Under the pieces are notes generated by a model. The model ran no database searches. It saw only the letters and a program-made list of their open reading frames with translations, and was not told where the DNA came from. From assembly GCA_037179385.1 (NCBI GenBank), contig CM074193.1:46033082-46097081 (forward strand): a stretch of 64,000 nucleotides of DNA, written 5' to 3'. Both the position numbers and the translations under genes were made by a program. Below are positions 20,601-32,818 of this stretch, piece after piece. Every line of letters starts with the position of its first letter. The first letter of the stretch is position 1. The stretch comes from Holothuria scabra (lineage: Eukaryota > Echinodermata > Holothuroidea > Aspidochirotida > Holothuriidae).

Positions 20601-22636
20601 TAATCCGATCTAATTGACTTGTCCGCTAGCCGTTACACACCTACAACCGTACATCCCGTTTGCGGAGAACTGCTTGTCGTACAGTATCCAACCAGAACCA
20701 GAACCCTTCTCTGAACTTGCTCTAAAAGAAACTTGTCCTTTTCATAGAAGGGGCTCCAAGCCTGAGCTGCAAAGTCAAGATGGGATGGGGTCTTACCAAC
20801 TGCTTATAGTTATACAAATAAAGTACACTGAATATCCTTACTAAAATTGATGAAGTTCCTCTTGATGAATCCAAGCACTCTATTAGCCTTTGCAGCAGAT
20901 TTATGAAAATCCTGAGATTTTTCTAGTAGCTTAGCTTAAGTAAGGTCAGACAGTTTCAAAACGTGGAAGTATTTCAAAGCCATACCCAAGAATCCTAACA
21001 TGAGGATCTGTTACTAGCAGTATGGCAAAGAGTTGAAAGTTCCACGTTTGTGTTATGAGTAGTTAGGGTAACATGTAGACCTCTCTGAAAACAAATTATC
21101 CGCTTAACCCACACTGCCCTGCCACCTGCACATGACATTTAATAGTTACGACTTGGCTACTTAGGCCTACACTTACAAGTTACAGGGAGATTCAGTAGCA
21201 CACTGTCGCTGTGTGTACATAGGCCTAGGCTAGGGGCCTAGTAGTAGTAGAGGCTTAGGCCTACGCGGGCAGTGCAGCTAGGCTAGCATGCAAAACGTCT
21301 TGTTAATGTTAGACACAGAATTGAGTAGGAGAGATAAAACGCTAACGTTGAAAGTTTAACCAAGAGTTCTTACCCACTTCGAAATTCTCAATCGCTTCAT
21401 AAAAGAATACTTTTCCAGGATCACTAGATGTATCATCACCTCATTAAGCCAACACTGACCAAGTTTCGAACTCCACTAACGTTAATGTGTCAATATTGTG
21501 TATTGCAACCAGCATTTCCACCATTTGATTCGTCATTGAGCAATATTAATATACGCGTTCAGTACATATGATAAAAATGTACACGGTGACCGCGTGCAGT
21601 AGTAGCAGGACGTGAACGGTGTATGCACAGCAGTACAGCAGGCAGTGTATTGTTTATAAATAAGAAATGAACAACTTATGGCAAGTCAACTCTCAACCAA
21701 TCAAAGGATGCCGTCCTAGGAGGGGAATCCCAAAATCAAAATCCTCGGCAGTTACTGGAATTCGGGCAGCAGATGTTTTATCCTTTCTTCACATTGGCAA
21801 GGAATGCTTTGTTCCCTTTTGTTTTGCAGACTGTTGTGTTAACCTTGAAGTTAAGAGGAATAGAATCTTCATATGGGGAATGCAAAGTTCGTAAAGTTCT
21901 AAATGCCACTTAGGCAATCACATTCTGATAATTTGGGATTTGGGGGAAGAAAATAGGCTATGTAAAGTTTAAAGAAAAACAAAAGACTGTCCATTAATGT
22001 GAGGATGAGACGTCATAAGGGCTTGCCTCAAGTGCACTTTTTTTTTTTGAAAATGTGACAACTTTATTTGCTCATATCTTGAAAACCACACATTGGATTT
22101 CAAATTTCACAAAAATGCTTAGATTGAGTACCTGTGCACTTAATGGGAAGCAGTCTCATTTCCTTGCAAAGAGCCCCTAATGGATAAAACTGAAGGGTAC
22201 GGTAGATATCGTTAGTTTATTCGATGAAATTTTACGGCTTTTCTCACCGACCGTCTTTTTTTATAGTAATGGTTCACAGAATTATTCCCCCCAACTGACC
22301 CACTGAAGTAAACACGGATCTGTTTTTTGCGTCTTTTGAGGGGCTCAAAACGAATATGCTGCTGTGGTCACATTGTAAAAATTTCTGTAGATTTACAGAA
22401 CAAAAAAATAAAGAAATAAATAAAGCAAACGGAAAAAGTGCGGTCAATTTGTTTCAAAATATTGACAGCACTTTTTCTCTATCCGCTTGTTATCTCTTTG
22501 TTTCACATTATTTTATACATCCCCTACATTTTTACACATCCCCTCCCTCGATTTTTCTCCACTTCTCTTAGCCATTTTGTGCATTTATAAAATAAACTGA
22601 CTGGCTACGGGTCTGAAAGTGAAGTTATACATTTAA
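20601..22636. other. No gene or recognised repeat
   Basis: Two kilobases of non-coding DNA with short frames that match no known family. Redundant TAGGCCTA-type motifs lie near 21,150-21,260. I see no exon or transposon ends. Confidence 0.45.
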
Positions 22637-22739
22637 AGGAACAGTCTTGCTGTGCGTATTATAAAATGAAGAGCCACCTGCTTAAACGTAGAGACAACAT
22701 CTCAACAATTACAAGAATCTGAAAATAATGCTTGTTCCT
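22637..22739. mobile_element. 103-bp MITE flanked by TTAA
   Basis: TTAA, then AGGAACAGTC at the left. At the right is TTGTTCCT then TTAA (22,740-22,743). Termini AGGAACA/TGTTCCT with a TTAA duplication fit a very short TTAA-targeting (Kolobok- or piggyBac-like) element. It is too short to encode anything. Confidence 0.65.
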
Positions 22740-22937
22740 TTAATGCGGTATTGTCTTTGACTTGTTTCTTAAACCAATCAACACCCTTATGCATTGGGAG
22801 TATGTTTGCTAATCCTGAAAACGTTTACGTTCAATACTGTACTTTGTTATACACCTTTTGTCAATGGCGAAGAAGTAAAGGAAAATTTTCAAACGGCTCA
22901 AACTCCCGCGCGCGTATTAAAGAATTCCCTGACGAGT

Positions 22938-23030
22938 TGGTTAGACAGAAATTTACGGCCCAGTTCCCAACCAATTGGTTCAAGTCGAGCTAGCCGGCCA
23001 TGGCCTTTTTCCAGTTGTGGTTCAATATAT
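22938..23030 (-). mobile_element. SINE fragment (3' part)
   Basis: The minus strand reads CAACTGGAAAAAGGCCATGG, then TTGGTTGGGAACTGGGCCGT, matching the body and 3' end of the tRNA SINE family described at 48,433. Confidence 0.7.
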
Positions 23031-23221
23031 TGTTTTCTCTATTCAATGACCTAAGCTAACCAGTTGCATGATGGCCCAATGCGTACGTTGCTCGATAATG
23101 AGACCCAACATTGGATACCGTACTCCACTGTTTGTTTATGCACGGCATGTTTTTAAATGAGATGAGAAATGTTTACTGGTGAAGCACGCTTTGGACCAGA
23201 TCACTTTTATATTGAACTTTT
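23031..23221. other. No recognised feature
   Basis: Short non-coding interval between a SINE fragment and a MITE. Confidence 0.4.
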
Positions 23222-23387
23222 GTCTATATAGACGAATCCGATTAGCGCTTGTTTTTATGGACTGTATGCCGCCATTAGTGGGGTCCATCAGCCTAAACCG
23301 TCTTTAATTATTGTTAACATGAATTTCAAACCCTCATATTTAGGGAAATTGGAGAATTTAAGATACAAATAAGTGTACAACCATCCA
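23222..23387 (-). mobile_element. First part of a split M1 MITE
   Basis: This is the M1 family in inverted orientation (compare 17,478-17,742). It is interrupted after ACCATCCA by a 2.7 kb transposon and resumes at 26,124. Joined across the insertion, the two parts are colinear with the intact copy. Confidence 0.85.
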
Positions 23388-23431
23388 CATAGGCGTACGG
23401 GAGCATTTCAGTTTGGGGGGCAGAGGATTCT

Positions 23432-26050
23432 CTGCCCGAAAAGTGTAATTCTGCCCGAAAGACTATCTAAGCGGAGCGCCACCATCAGCTGGCGCGGAGC
23501 GTACAGAAAATTTTGAAAAATCGCAACCCCTCAGACAGCCGGAAATGACCTTTCCCAGGCTTATCAGCAGAATCAAAGCCGTCGATATTTTGAAGTTTCG
23601 TTTGCAATAAAATTGTCACCAAAAATGAGCAAATCTACAAAAAGGTCAGAAAACTCCCAGATGAAATGTACCACTACCATTGGATGCCTCCATTAAGCTA
23701 AAATAAGTAATTAGTGCTTAGTCAAGAACAGTTTACTTTGACCTAACTTTACTACTAGGGAGGACTAGCCGTATGTTAGGCTGTACGTACGGGGGGTTCG
23801 GGCAGACTAACAAACGGCGCCGAAGGCGCCGCGGGAGCGCGGATCGCTCCCTGCAACGGCGTGGGGTCCAGGGGCCCGCCTCAGGGCCCCTGGTGGGGTC
23901 CAGGGGCAAAGCCCCGGTGGGGGTCCAGGGGGAAAATCCCCCGGAAGCTCCTGGGTATTTACGAAATTGCAGGCATTAAAATTATGCATTTTATCTTCAA
24001 CTTTAAAATACATAAGATGGGTACTTAACAGAACACAAATATCACAATTTGACTTTCTTCAATTATATCCTTACTCCGTATGATAAAAGTCGACCGGAAT
24101 CGACAATGTAGAGGGTGCGGGGAGGGAGAATGGATTAATTAAAATTGAGGTTTTTCTGGGGCTCCCTCCTTGGTGCCACAGATCCTCTTTTCAGAAAGTT
24201 AGGCGCTTTTCATGTGATGTGAATTCAGCCTTTGTCTATGATAGGGCGCTCGAAGCGCGCCGAAAAATTTACCGCTTAAGACATCTCAATAATGAAACGG
24301 AATGAATATTAAAAACTAGAGAAAGAATGGGCCACTTTTAACCTTAGCTGAATAACGGTGCTTTCCTAAAACATTCTTACTGAAGCACAGACATACTCTA
24401 GTTTCCTATATAGTCTTTTCAGGTGACTTTCACAGAGCCGTTACCTGTAAAGGGGCGTGCGGAGCGCGCCGGAAAATTGAATATTTACTTCATCTCAATA
24501 GTGAAATCGAAATAAAATTAGACGAAGAGTGGTCCCTTTTCACTACAGCTGAATAAGGGTGTCCCCTGAGGATATTTGTATTGAGCAAAAACGTACTGTT
24601 GGTTTCCTATAGAGTCCTTTTCGTTAGATTTTTATAGAGTCCTCATCTGTGATGGGACGCGCAAAACACGCAAAAAAAGGACTATTTTTGAGACATCTCA
24701 AAAGAGAAATTAGTGGAAATTAGAAAAAGGGTGGGCCCCTTTTCACCTCAGCCGAAAAAGAGTGGAGCTCCAGATTAGGGTCAAATAAGATCATCGTCCT
24801 TTCAGAAAGCTTGGGGGTACTTGGTCAGATAAGGGACCAAAAGATGACTAGTTCACTAGTTACGGTAGAGCTTCAGCTACTGCCCGGGCACTGGTGATAA
24901 GTCTCAGTGACAATGGCAGAGTTGTTCTACAACTTTCAGTCCTGAAATATTTAAAACGGGTGCACACGAAGCGTGTCGAAAAAAGGAGCGTTGAGACATT
25001 TATTGAAAGGATATTGATTTTGTTTAGTTTTCAATGCAGTAAATGACATGTTTAAACATTATACAACTTAATTAAGTATCACTCGCGTAGCTCTGTCAGT
25101 TCCAGTTTGTATTTTTGTAGCGAAAGCAATCAAAGACGTTTGAAAAAACTAAGTTCTGGAAAAAGTGGGGGGAGGGGGGGCAAGTGCCCCGCTCCCCCCC
25201 CCCCCCCCCCCCCACCCCCGTAATCCCGCCTATGCATGAGTACCGTATGTCTGTGACTCTGTTGCGACTCTTGCCCGAATTCCAGTTCCACTGAATTGAT
25301 ACAACTGTCTATATGACTCGGCCCGAACTCCCGACTATATGATTTCTCTACTAACGCCGTTTGAGGAAAACTCGGCTTGTCACGTTGCTAGAAGTTTTAC
25401 ATGAATTTGTGGACAGACTTACTTGCAGATTTGTTCACACTAAATCCGTATGAGTGAGCAAACAAGCTACTCTGATTTGTTTACCATTGCCCGAATTTCG
25501 GTTCAACAGCACTGCAGGTTAAAAAGTTTCGCACAATTTTAAGAGGATCATTTTGAAAAGTGCAAAATCGTCATCTCATTCATATGCTGTCCAAATACCT
25601 CTCGACCAAGTACGTTTCAGCCTTCTGGTGACTATTGGTGATTGTCATTTAGTAATATGGTGCGTCACAAGAAAGCTTTTGATTGATTTGTTCGGGCAAA
25701 ATTTTGGGGACTGTATACATCCTCTCTCCCCTTGAAATTTGGCAAATAAAAATATCCCAGAACTTTTTTGCAACTTTTGCCCAAATATTGTGTCATTTTG
25801 GGCAAAGGTTTGCGCAAGAATATGAAGTGAGACTAACGATAAATTGTTTTTTTCATAAGCTGCCCGAATGTGTCGCGAATTTTGGTATCTTTTAGAGTTT
25901 TCATGAAAATTGTACCTAGACTATGATGCTTTTTTTATTATTTTTTCGGCCAAGTGTTTGAAAGAATTCGGGAGTTTTCTGTGTAAGTAGAAACAAACCA
26001 GGTTTTAAGACTCAAACGGCTGTCCGAATTTTTCCAGATCCCTGCCCGAA
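23432..26050. repeat. Subterminal TGCCCGAA motifs of the 2.7 kb transposon
   Basis: TGCCCGAA or a close variant (GGCCCGAA, TGTCCGAA) occurs at about 23,432, 23,452, 25,272, 25,318, 25,489, 25,862, 26,022 and 26,042. Inverse copies are near 25,690 and 25,967. They cluster toward the two ends. Such subterminal repeats bind transposase in hAT and P elements; that role here is inferred. Confidence 0.55.
24244..24985. repeat. GCGC-rich palindromic blocks inside the transposon
   Basis: GCGCTCGAAGCGCGCCGAAAA at about 24,246 has related blocks near 24,452, 24,657 and 24,958, the first three about 205 bp apart. Each is followed by text like GAGACATCTCAAAAGTGAAA. A similar block, GCGCGAGAGGCGCGCGAAAA, lies outside the element near 28,158. 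These are degenerate internal tandem repeats. Confidence 0.55.
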
Positions 26051-26123
26051 TTTTAGGTCTTGAGAAAATTTTGGGGGTTGTCTGCCACCCTGCCCCCCCC
26101 CCCCTCCGCCTCGTACGCCTATG

Positions 26124-26250
26124 ACCATCCATGATAGAGGTAAGCACGGAAAACGAAAGATTTAAAGGTGATGGACCCCACTTTTGGCCGACTGAAATCA
26201 GACCATCACTTGATGTCCGGATTCGTGTATAGGATTTAATACTTTGTCCT
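26124..26250 (-). mobile_element. Second part of the split M1 MITE
   Basis: Continues the M1 sequence from 23,387 after the 2.7 kb insertion, beginning with the second copy of ACCATCCA and ending in CGAATCCGGACAT-type terminal sequence (inverse). Confidence 0.85.
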
Positions 26251-26544
26251 ATGACTGTGCTTGTAATGATTAAGATCATGTTGACTGTATGCCCAACAGA
26301 TTTTTTTAAATACAAAAAATAATGATCGGTGTCAACATTCTATCGCCGACATGTCACTATTGCTCAAATCTTGTCAAGGTTTTGATGTAGCAAGTGCTAC
26401 AATATAAACCTTCTGAGAGCACAACGCATACCCAACGCAAGTAAGTTCTCTACACTCTAAAAACATACAGTCAAAGGGGGCAAGAACCGGAATCTTGTCA
26501 AATATTTGAAAAGATTCGTTTCAAAAATTACTACAGTAGAAATC
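26251..26544. other. No recognised feature
   Basis: Non-coding sequence between the MITE and a LINE remnant; part could be degraded LINE. Confidence 0.35.
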
Positions 26545-27258
26545 GTTCAAAAACGTAAAAATCGTTGAAAAGTGCAAAGTCCTCCACTTTGGTTCTAAGA
26601 ATCCCCACCATGATTATACTATGAATGGTACTAATTTGAGCAAAGTGACTTCTGGGAATAAAGACCTTGGTGTAGTTATTACGGGAGATTTAAAGTCATA
26701 TAGGAGTGTGCAGCTACTGTTGCGAGGGCAAATAGGGTGCTTGGGTTGATCAGGAGGAATTTTAAGAGTTTTAGTAAAGAAATTGTGCTAAATTTGTATA
26801 AGCAGCTGGTTAGACCCCATCTCGACTATGCTGCACGGGCCTGGAGTCCCTTCTTTGAAAAGCACAAATTGCTTTTAGAGCAAGTTCAGAAGAGAGCTAT
26901 TCGACTCAGACCTGAGGTAAGAAATCTACCCTATCCCCAAAGGCTTAAGCTGCTTGGGCTTACCACTTTGGAGCTGAGAAGGATTAGGGAAGACATGCTC
27001 CAGGTATACAAAATTCTATCTGAACGGAATCCTTTGTTAGCTTGCAGTTATTTAAAGGTCCAAAGTAATCCTCGGGTTAGAAGCCATTGTAAAAAGCTTG
27101 ATAAGACTTTTGCTAGACTTGACATTAGGAAGTTCAGTTTCTCTCATAGGGTTGTTAGTGAGTGGAATAGCCTGCCTGAGTGGGTTGTTAACTCCACATC
27201 AGTACACCGTTTTAAGGTAAATATTGACAAGTTTTTCCATGGCTGTGGTAGAATCTAA
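26545..27258 (+). pseudogene. CR1/Jockey-type LINE ORF2 C-terminal remnant
   Basis: The first part reads KCKVLHFGSKNP and NKDLGVVITGDLKS. A frameshift near 26,705-26,715 is followed by an open frame with RVLGLIRRNFKSFSKEIVL, LYKQLVRPHLDYAARAWSPF, the basic VQKRAIRL, YPQRLKLLGLTTLELRR, and FSFSHRVVSEWNSLP. This order is typical of the region after the reverse-transcriptase core in CR1/Jockey-group elements. The copy is 5'-truncated and frameshifted. It ends with a stop near 27,256. Confidence 0.85.
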
Positions 27259-28815
27259 TCTTTCTGGGCTCGTTAGGTGTAGTCAAAGAATTGACTAGAT
27301 TCCGGTTCGTCTCCCAATTGATTAGATTCCATTCAAATTCGACGAGAATTATTAGAGTGTAAGTTCTTTAGAAGGGGGGCACTCCGATAAGTAGTGAATG
27401 TATAGAGTAGCAGCATATGTAATGGACGGCAGGTTAAGAGATTGCGTCCCGGTTCTGAAAAATAAAAATTCCGGAAAATTGTCGCTTGTGACACTAGATC
27501 ATAACGTAAAAACTGGCCATCTAGAGTGCGGTTTTCCAAATATTTCTTTCATTATAGCCCGGATTTCCTCCATGTTTATAGTCTAAGTATTTGTGCATAA
27601 AAATCCGCAAATTTTATTTCAAATGCAACAATGCTCACAAACTTGCACTGAAAGATTCAAAGTTTGCGAAAATACGTTCTATGTGACACCAGATAATTAA
27701 GGGACACCGATGCTGTTTGCCAACTTTTAAATTCGTGAAATTCCAGATTTCTTCAATACTACAGTAGCTCCGTGTTATAAAGATTTGTTTTAAATAAGGA
27801 CGAAAATTTTCGGGTGCTTGGTTCTCCTCAAATTTCCTTTCTAATACATTAATGTTCTTACCAAAAGAAGAGTAGGAAAATTTCGCTCGTGTGCCCCTGG
27901 AAAAAATGTGTTGTTAGTACGCTACTGATGTAGTGCACCCCAAACAAAATTCCTGGACCCTTCCCAGGGCCGATATGGCCAAGAATTCAGATATGGGGTC
28001 CGAACGAGTGTGGTTGACTTGTAGTTTTACGTCTCAACTTGTATATTGTTTTATCAGTTTATCCAGATTTTTATTCAGTTGTGACTCCATGGTAATAATT
28101 TGTGGGAGCCACCCACATCGTATGATGCCTCATGTCTACCTCATGAAGTATCAACATGCGCGAGAGGCGCGCGAAAAATTGCAGAAAATTTTTAGAGCGA
28201 GTTTTTCACCAGGGGTGCCGAAGTCGCTGCATGTGGCTGGGTACAGTACTACTAGATGACGTTTCATAATTTAAAGCTGTGTGAGTCTAACTGAATAATT
28301 GTGCTTTGCAAACAGAAAAGAAAGGAGACGGGTGACTTCCATGTGGGAGGCTAGGTGAATGGAATTAACAAAATTGGAACACAATCATGAAACTGTTAGA
28401 AGTTCGAATGGTAGAGGCTGAGCACACCAAGCTCTTTACAGTAAACAATTTACCGTATCTGGCCATTATTATTCGAACGGATTTTTGTATCAAGTGGAAA
28501 AGTAGCTATTTAATTAAACTTGAGGTACCCAATTTAGCCTCGAACCATATACTCATCACGGTTATGAATGTAACAGATTGTCATGAGCCCGGCAATGTTG
28601 GCATCCAACTGTATGCACCCTAGAAATGAAAAAAGTGAAATTTTACTCACTGGAAGAGAAAAAGTTACAAATATCACACCACAAGAGGGAGTAATTCAAG
28701 TTCCAAGAAGAGCGAAATTCACCCCGAACAAAATTTGATGGAGTGCCTCCGGTGATCACTGTAAAAAGTGTTTCGTGCAGAGTGAAATTTTACCCTCCGT
28801 GGAATTTGGTTAGTT
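27259..28815. other. No gene or recognised repeat
   Basis: Non-coding sequence with short open frames. One GCGC-rich block near 28,158-28,180 resembles those inside the 2.7 kb transposon. The segment near 28,630-28,800 has several GTGAAATTTTAC-like motifs and may be part of a DNA element. Confidence 0.45.
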
Positions 28816-28960
28816 AGATGAGTTTTAAAGACACACCAACACGACTGTATAATAAAGGTTCAAGTTCAAGTTTGGTTTCCCTTTAGTCGCCCCTTACCAC
28901 AGGCGTGAAATACCTTAGGGTATTCTACAACTCCCAGCCCACAGGAGGCCAACCATGGAG
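28816..28960 (+). mobile_element. SINE with conserved central domain (possible MetaSINE type)
   Basis: ACACACCAACACGACT, then TTTCCCTTTAGTCGCCCCTT, then TATTCTACAACTCCCAGCCC. The same three blocks in the same order occur at 44,128-44,315 and partly at 4,490-4,575. The block resembles the conserved central domain of a widespread invertebrate SINE superfamily; the name is tentative. Confidence 0.5.
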
Positions 28961-31175
28961 AGCTTGCTCGGTTTTATGGCACCAACAACTCACCAGTTAT
29001 ATAGGGTGAGTAATAACGAGTTTTTGTGTGCATTTTATAGGCGATAGTCAGGAACAAACTGCTCGCCACACATGGCCTCCTCACCCTACCTGGATGCAGT
29101 TCAACGTCATACCCACTGGACGCTACCCCCCTTGGAAGGAATTTCACTACTCTTAGAGTTAATCAAGACCCCAAAAGAGTGAATTTACAGTTTGCACTCT
29201 ATTAGGGAGTAACTTGAGTTTTCTCGTTTGTTTTCCGTCCGCATCTATAGCTTCGGTTGAAATGGCTGTTGATCCGTTCGTACTAAAAGTTCAATTGAGA
29301 AAAGTGGACCAGCCACGAAGCTCCAAAATGTTTGCAGGGATGTTATTTACCATGGTTACAGCTGCACGCAAACGCAACAAAAGATGGAATGAAAGAATAT
29401 TACCCAGGGAGTACTTCAACCCCTATTACCCCCAAACTCCCCCAGATTGATGGGTCGAATGATAGTCGGTTGCACGTAGTGTGCGTATGGCATGCGCGAA
29501 GTCGTCGGCGCAGTGCGTCCCTGCGTGGCTGTGCTAGAAATGTGAAAACAAGTAGGGTGTTTGTGTTTGCCAACATAACCTATTTTCACGTGACCCTATT
29601 TTAGATCGCGCATTGCGTAGACAGCATAATTATTTACTTATGCGAGTACAGTGCGCGAATAGACCCCAACACGGCTTCACAATCCGCCTGCGTAGCACCA
29701 AAATGGCACGTCTTGCAACAACTCATTGACGGGCATTGGGAGGGGAAAAGGCGTATTAGTACCAGGGTGACTTTTACGGTTACTGGTTTTCCAGTCCGCG
29801 AATGTCGAATAAGGAATGAGAAATAACGTTACGGTCACACCAACTAATGGGATCATATACTAGAGATGGAGGAGATTTAAAAAAAAAACGAAAAATCGGG
29901 TAGGAATCCGATCCGAATTCGTTGTACTGTGACCATGGTTTAAATAAATGATTTCACACGGGTTATTCCCTTTAGTTGATCGCGTTTGTCATAATTCCAA
30001 TCTTTGGTCATGAGTACGGAAGCGGTTGTGGAATCCTGAGTATCTTTAGTGTTGCCACCAAATCATGGCATTAGCTTTATGTGAGTGTAGTAGCCGGAAT
30101 GCTTACATTCTGGGGCTACGGAGACTGTAATCGAAAGTATCCTGATGTTTCTGCGGTTTTTTCCACGCAGGCTGCTGACCAATTGAATCGGATAAAGATA
30201 ACGAAAACGTATCATGCCTCTGTCATATAACTTTCACTTACAAAGAATTGATAGAGACGCATCCAAAATGGCTCACTATGAATTTCATTGCTTTCTCTTG
30301 GAAACTCCCTTGCCTTATACATATAATACACAAAGTATTTTCGAATGAAAGAACAGCTACGCAACAGCCAAGGACTCACAGTGGGACAAAACTGGGGCGA
30401 TGTGCCCACAAAACTCCCTGAAAATTTTCTCCCCACGAATTGTTCAGGTCGTCATTCACTTAGTGCATTTCTAATTATATATATATATGGCCCCTGAAAA
30501 TTTACCCTCCCACCCTCTTCTCCTGCCGGAAGCCAAATATTCCGTCACCCCGTAGACCCCAAGGCTACTCATGTCCGTTGGCGAGGGGGTTTAACCGTTT
30601 GGTCCACAAGTTAGTGCATGCCATTGGCCGTCAAAGACACGCCAAATTTTGCTAGCTAGCTGTTGGCCATAAGATCAAGATGTGAGGTGCAAGCCAAACG
30701 GGCACAAATTCTCTTCAGGCGTTCCGTATATTTGCATGGCTGAGAAATCATGTATATCAAGGGAGCTCTCTCCTTCCCGGAATAACAGATCAGGTAAAAA
30801 CTGCATGCAGAATCACAGAGACAATTTCAGTTGTCTAGAAAAGTATTTGTCAATTAAAAGCTAACTCTGTTGTCTGGTTGTCCGGTAACGGTTTCAATTT
30901 TCATAGAAAATAACTTCCCAAAAGTAGTTGGGAAAGGCAAAACAGAATTCCCTGATTTCTTTCTTGAATATTGAGGTTTCAATAATCCAGCTATACAATC
31001 ATTCTAATCGAGCGATGAATATGAGATCCTTTCGATAGAAAGTATATTAATGAAACTGAAACGCGTGTGAAATATTCTGTACTTTGAAAAGGCTTTCAAA
31101 ATATTTTTTTGTTCCGGAATAGGTGTGTTAGATTGTTAGAAAATGATTAAAGCCGTTCCATCAATGACTGCCATG
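28961..31175. other. No gene; GC-richer patch and a short (TA)n tract
   Basis: The patch at about 29,450-29,720 is GC- and CpG-richer. A (TA)n tract lies at about 30,476-30,488. Short open frames show no domains. No supported gene. Confidence 0.45.
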
Positions 31176-31500
31176 CAATGGCGTGTGCAGGATTTCGAAG
31201 GTGGGATAGCACAACCTGTGATTCCCCCGACTGGCACAGATTTTGATGACCTTTTTTATTTTGCTTTTTTGCACCTCAGTTCTTGGCGACGTCGACATAT
31301 ATGCTATCCGTTTTTTCGAGGACCTTCATTTTTTTACTTTTGCTTTGACAACCGTTTTTCTGCCGCCACGGCGACTGGTGTCTTCACAATTTTCCTCTTC
31401 CTCCAACCTATAAATCCCCGACTGAGTGATTTTTCTCCGACTGACTTCTTCGATGGGGACCTGTACTCCCTCCCACCCCCTTTAAACACGCCACTTCTGC
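31176..31500. mobile_element. Probable MITE with GGCGTGT ends
   Basis: The left end has AATGGCGTGTGCAGGATTT. The right end has CCCCCTTTAAACACGCCACT, giving short inverted ends (about 9 bp) with pyrimidine/purine-rich flanks. Open frames through it show no domain. The call rests on the ends only. Confidence 0.4.
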
Positions 31501-32818
31501 CCTGTGCCATATCCAGTGCTTTGCATGTACAAGTCTTCAAGGCCGAGGATCACAAAATGTCGAGCCTCACAAAGGAAGTCGGGCACTTTTAATTTGTTCT
31601 CAGGGTCCAAGGCTGCAACGATGTCTGTTTTAACTTTCGTTTTACAAATTAAAATGGGGGCAGGTTGCCCCTGTGACTTGGCAATATTGACCCCTATACA
31701 AGAAAGGGTGGGGGTCAAACGGCTCATTTCCCCGACTGAAGTAAGAAGCGGTATTAGGGGGAACAGAAATTTTTCGCGTTGGAACCAAAAGAAAGCACGT
31801 TGCCTTCTGTAATGACCTTTTTGAAAGAACATGTAATCACCAATTGAAAAGTTAATCCTCTAAGAATTATTCAATAGAGTGTGTCTGAAATAAGGTTTGA
31901 TTTTTCGTCTTTCTGGAGAGGGGTTAAATACGCATGACCTGTGATCGGACATGGACTCTTGTTGCACGTTCAGAATACTTTCGAGTGATTTTCCCCGACT
32001 TACCGAATATTCCCTGACTCCGTCCAGAGGTAGAGGCCATGGCCCTTTTGGTCCATCCCCTAATGCGCATATATTTGGTCTCGCGGACCACTTTTCATTT
32101 TCGATCTTGTAGAATTTTGGTCTCGTAAACTTCAGTCTTATGTTGGGGGCTGGGAATCTGGGTGGGTCCATTAATTTTTCCACCTTCATACCAGTGTCCA
32201 AGTGGACAAAGGTATATCATACTGGATGACACGAAGCTGAACAACAGGTTCACTCCAGGTCCAATCCCCAGCGAGGTCACAGTAAAGTCGCATTTTCACC
32301 CAAGAGGAATCTACTATTCTCTCATCTGAAATGGAATTTCCTAAAAGGACAAGGCCATAGCCGGGGCAAAATTCCTGGAGGGGCAGTTCAATCACTGCCT
32401 TCTTTTAAAGTGCCACCACCATTAAGCACGTTGTCTATTACTTTTTAAGCCTGGGGCGGTATTCTCAGTGTCCCCACCCCCAGCGGGCTATGGCCCTTAA
32501 ACAAATTCAAAATTGATTCAATGCGGATATAGATGACCGCCCGAGGTGAAGTTACATTTTAAAATCCACACATTTTACTAAAATGTTAAAACAACTACCT
32601 TTCTTTGTACGAGGGTCAAAACGCTTCTCAACAAGGGGCAGACCAAACTTTGACAAAACCATTTAAGTGCAAACTGTAAAGCTCTAGAAAAAAGGGCCCT
32701 GAAAATTTATATTCCATATGATCTGTGTGAAACCTGATTAATATCCCTGCAATTTTAATAGATTAAATGACTTTTCTTTCGTAGACATTGCAAGCCTTCA
32801 AATCAAACTGATACCTTC
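31501..32818. other. No gene or recognised repeat
   Basis: Several open frames of 60-116 residues overlap here on both strands but none resembles a known protein or has splice context that supports an exon. Confidence 0.4.

Larger units (their letters stand above)
23388..26123. mobile_element. 2,736-bp DNA transposon with 12-bp terminal inverted repeats and 8-bp target duplication
   Basis: The element starts CATAGGCGTACGGG and ends CGTACGCCTATG; the 12-bp terminal repeat CATAGGCGTACG is perfect. It is flanked on both sides by ACCATCCA (23,380-23,387 and 26,124-26,131), an exact 8-bp duplication inside an M1 MITE. Eight-base duplications are typical of hAT and P superfamilies; CA...TG ends fit P-like better than hAT. 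No long transposase frame remains, so it is non-autonomous or decayed. The interior holds many TGCCCGAA(T) motifs near both ends, GCGC-rich palindromic blocks about 205 bp apart, and poly-G/poly-C runs near 25,170-25,216 and 26,088-26,104. Confidence 0.88.

Noticed and set aside
31143..31832. Overlapping open frames of 100-149 residues
   Set aside because: No domain, mutually overlapping on both strands, and partly within a probable MITE. Not supported as genes.
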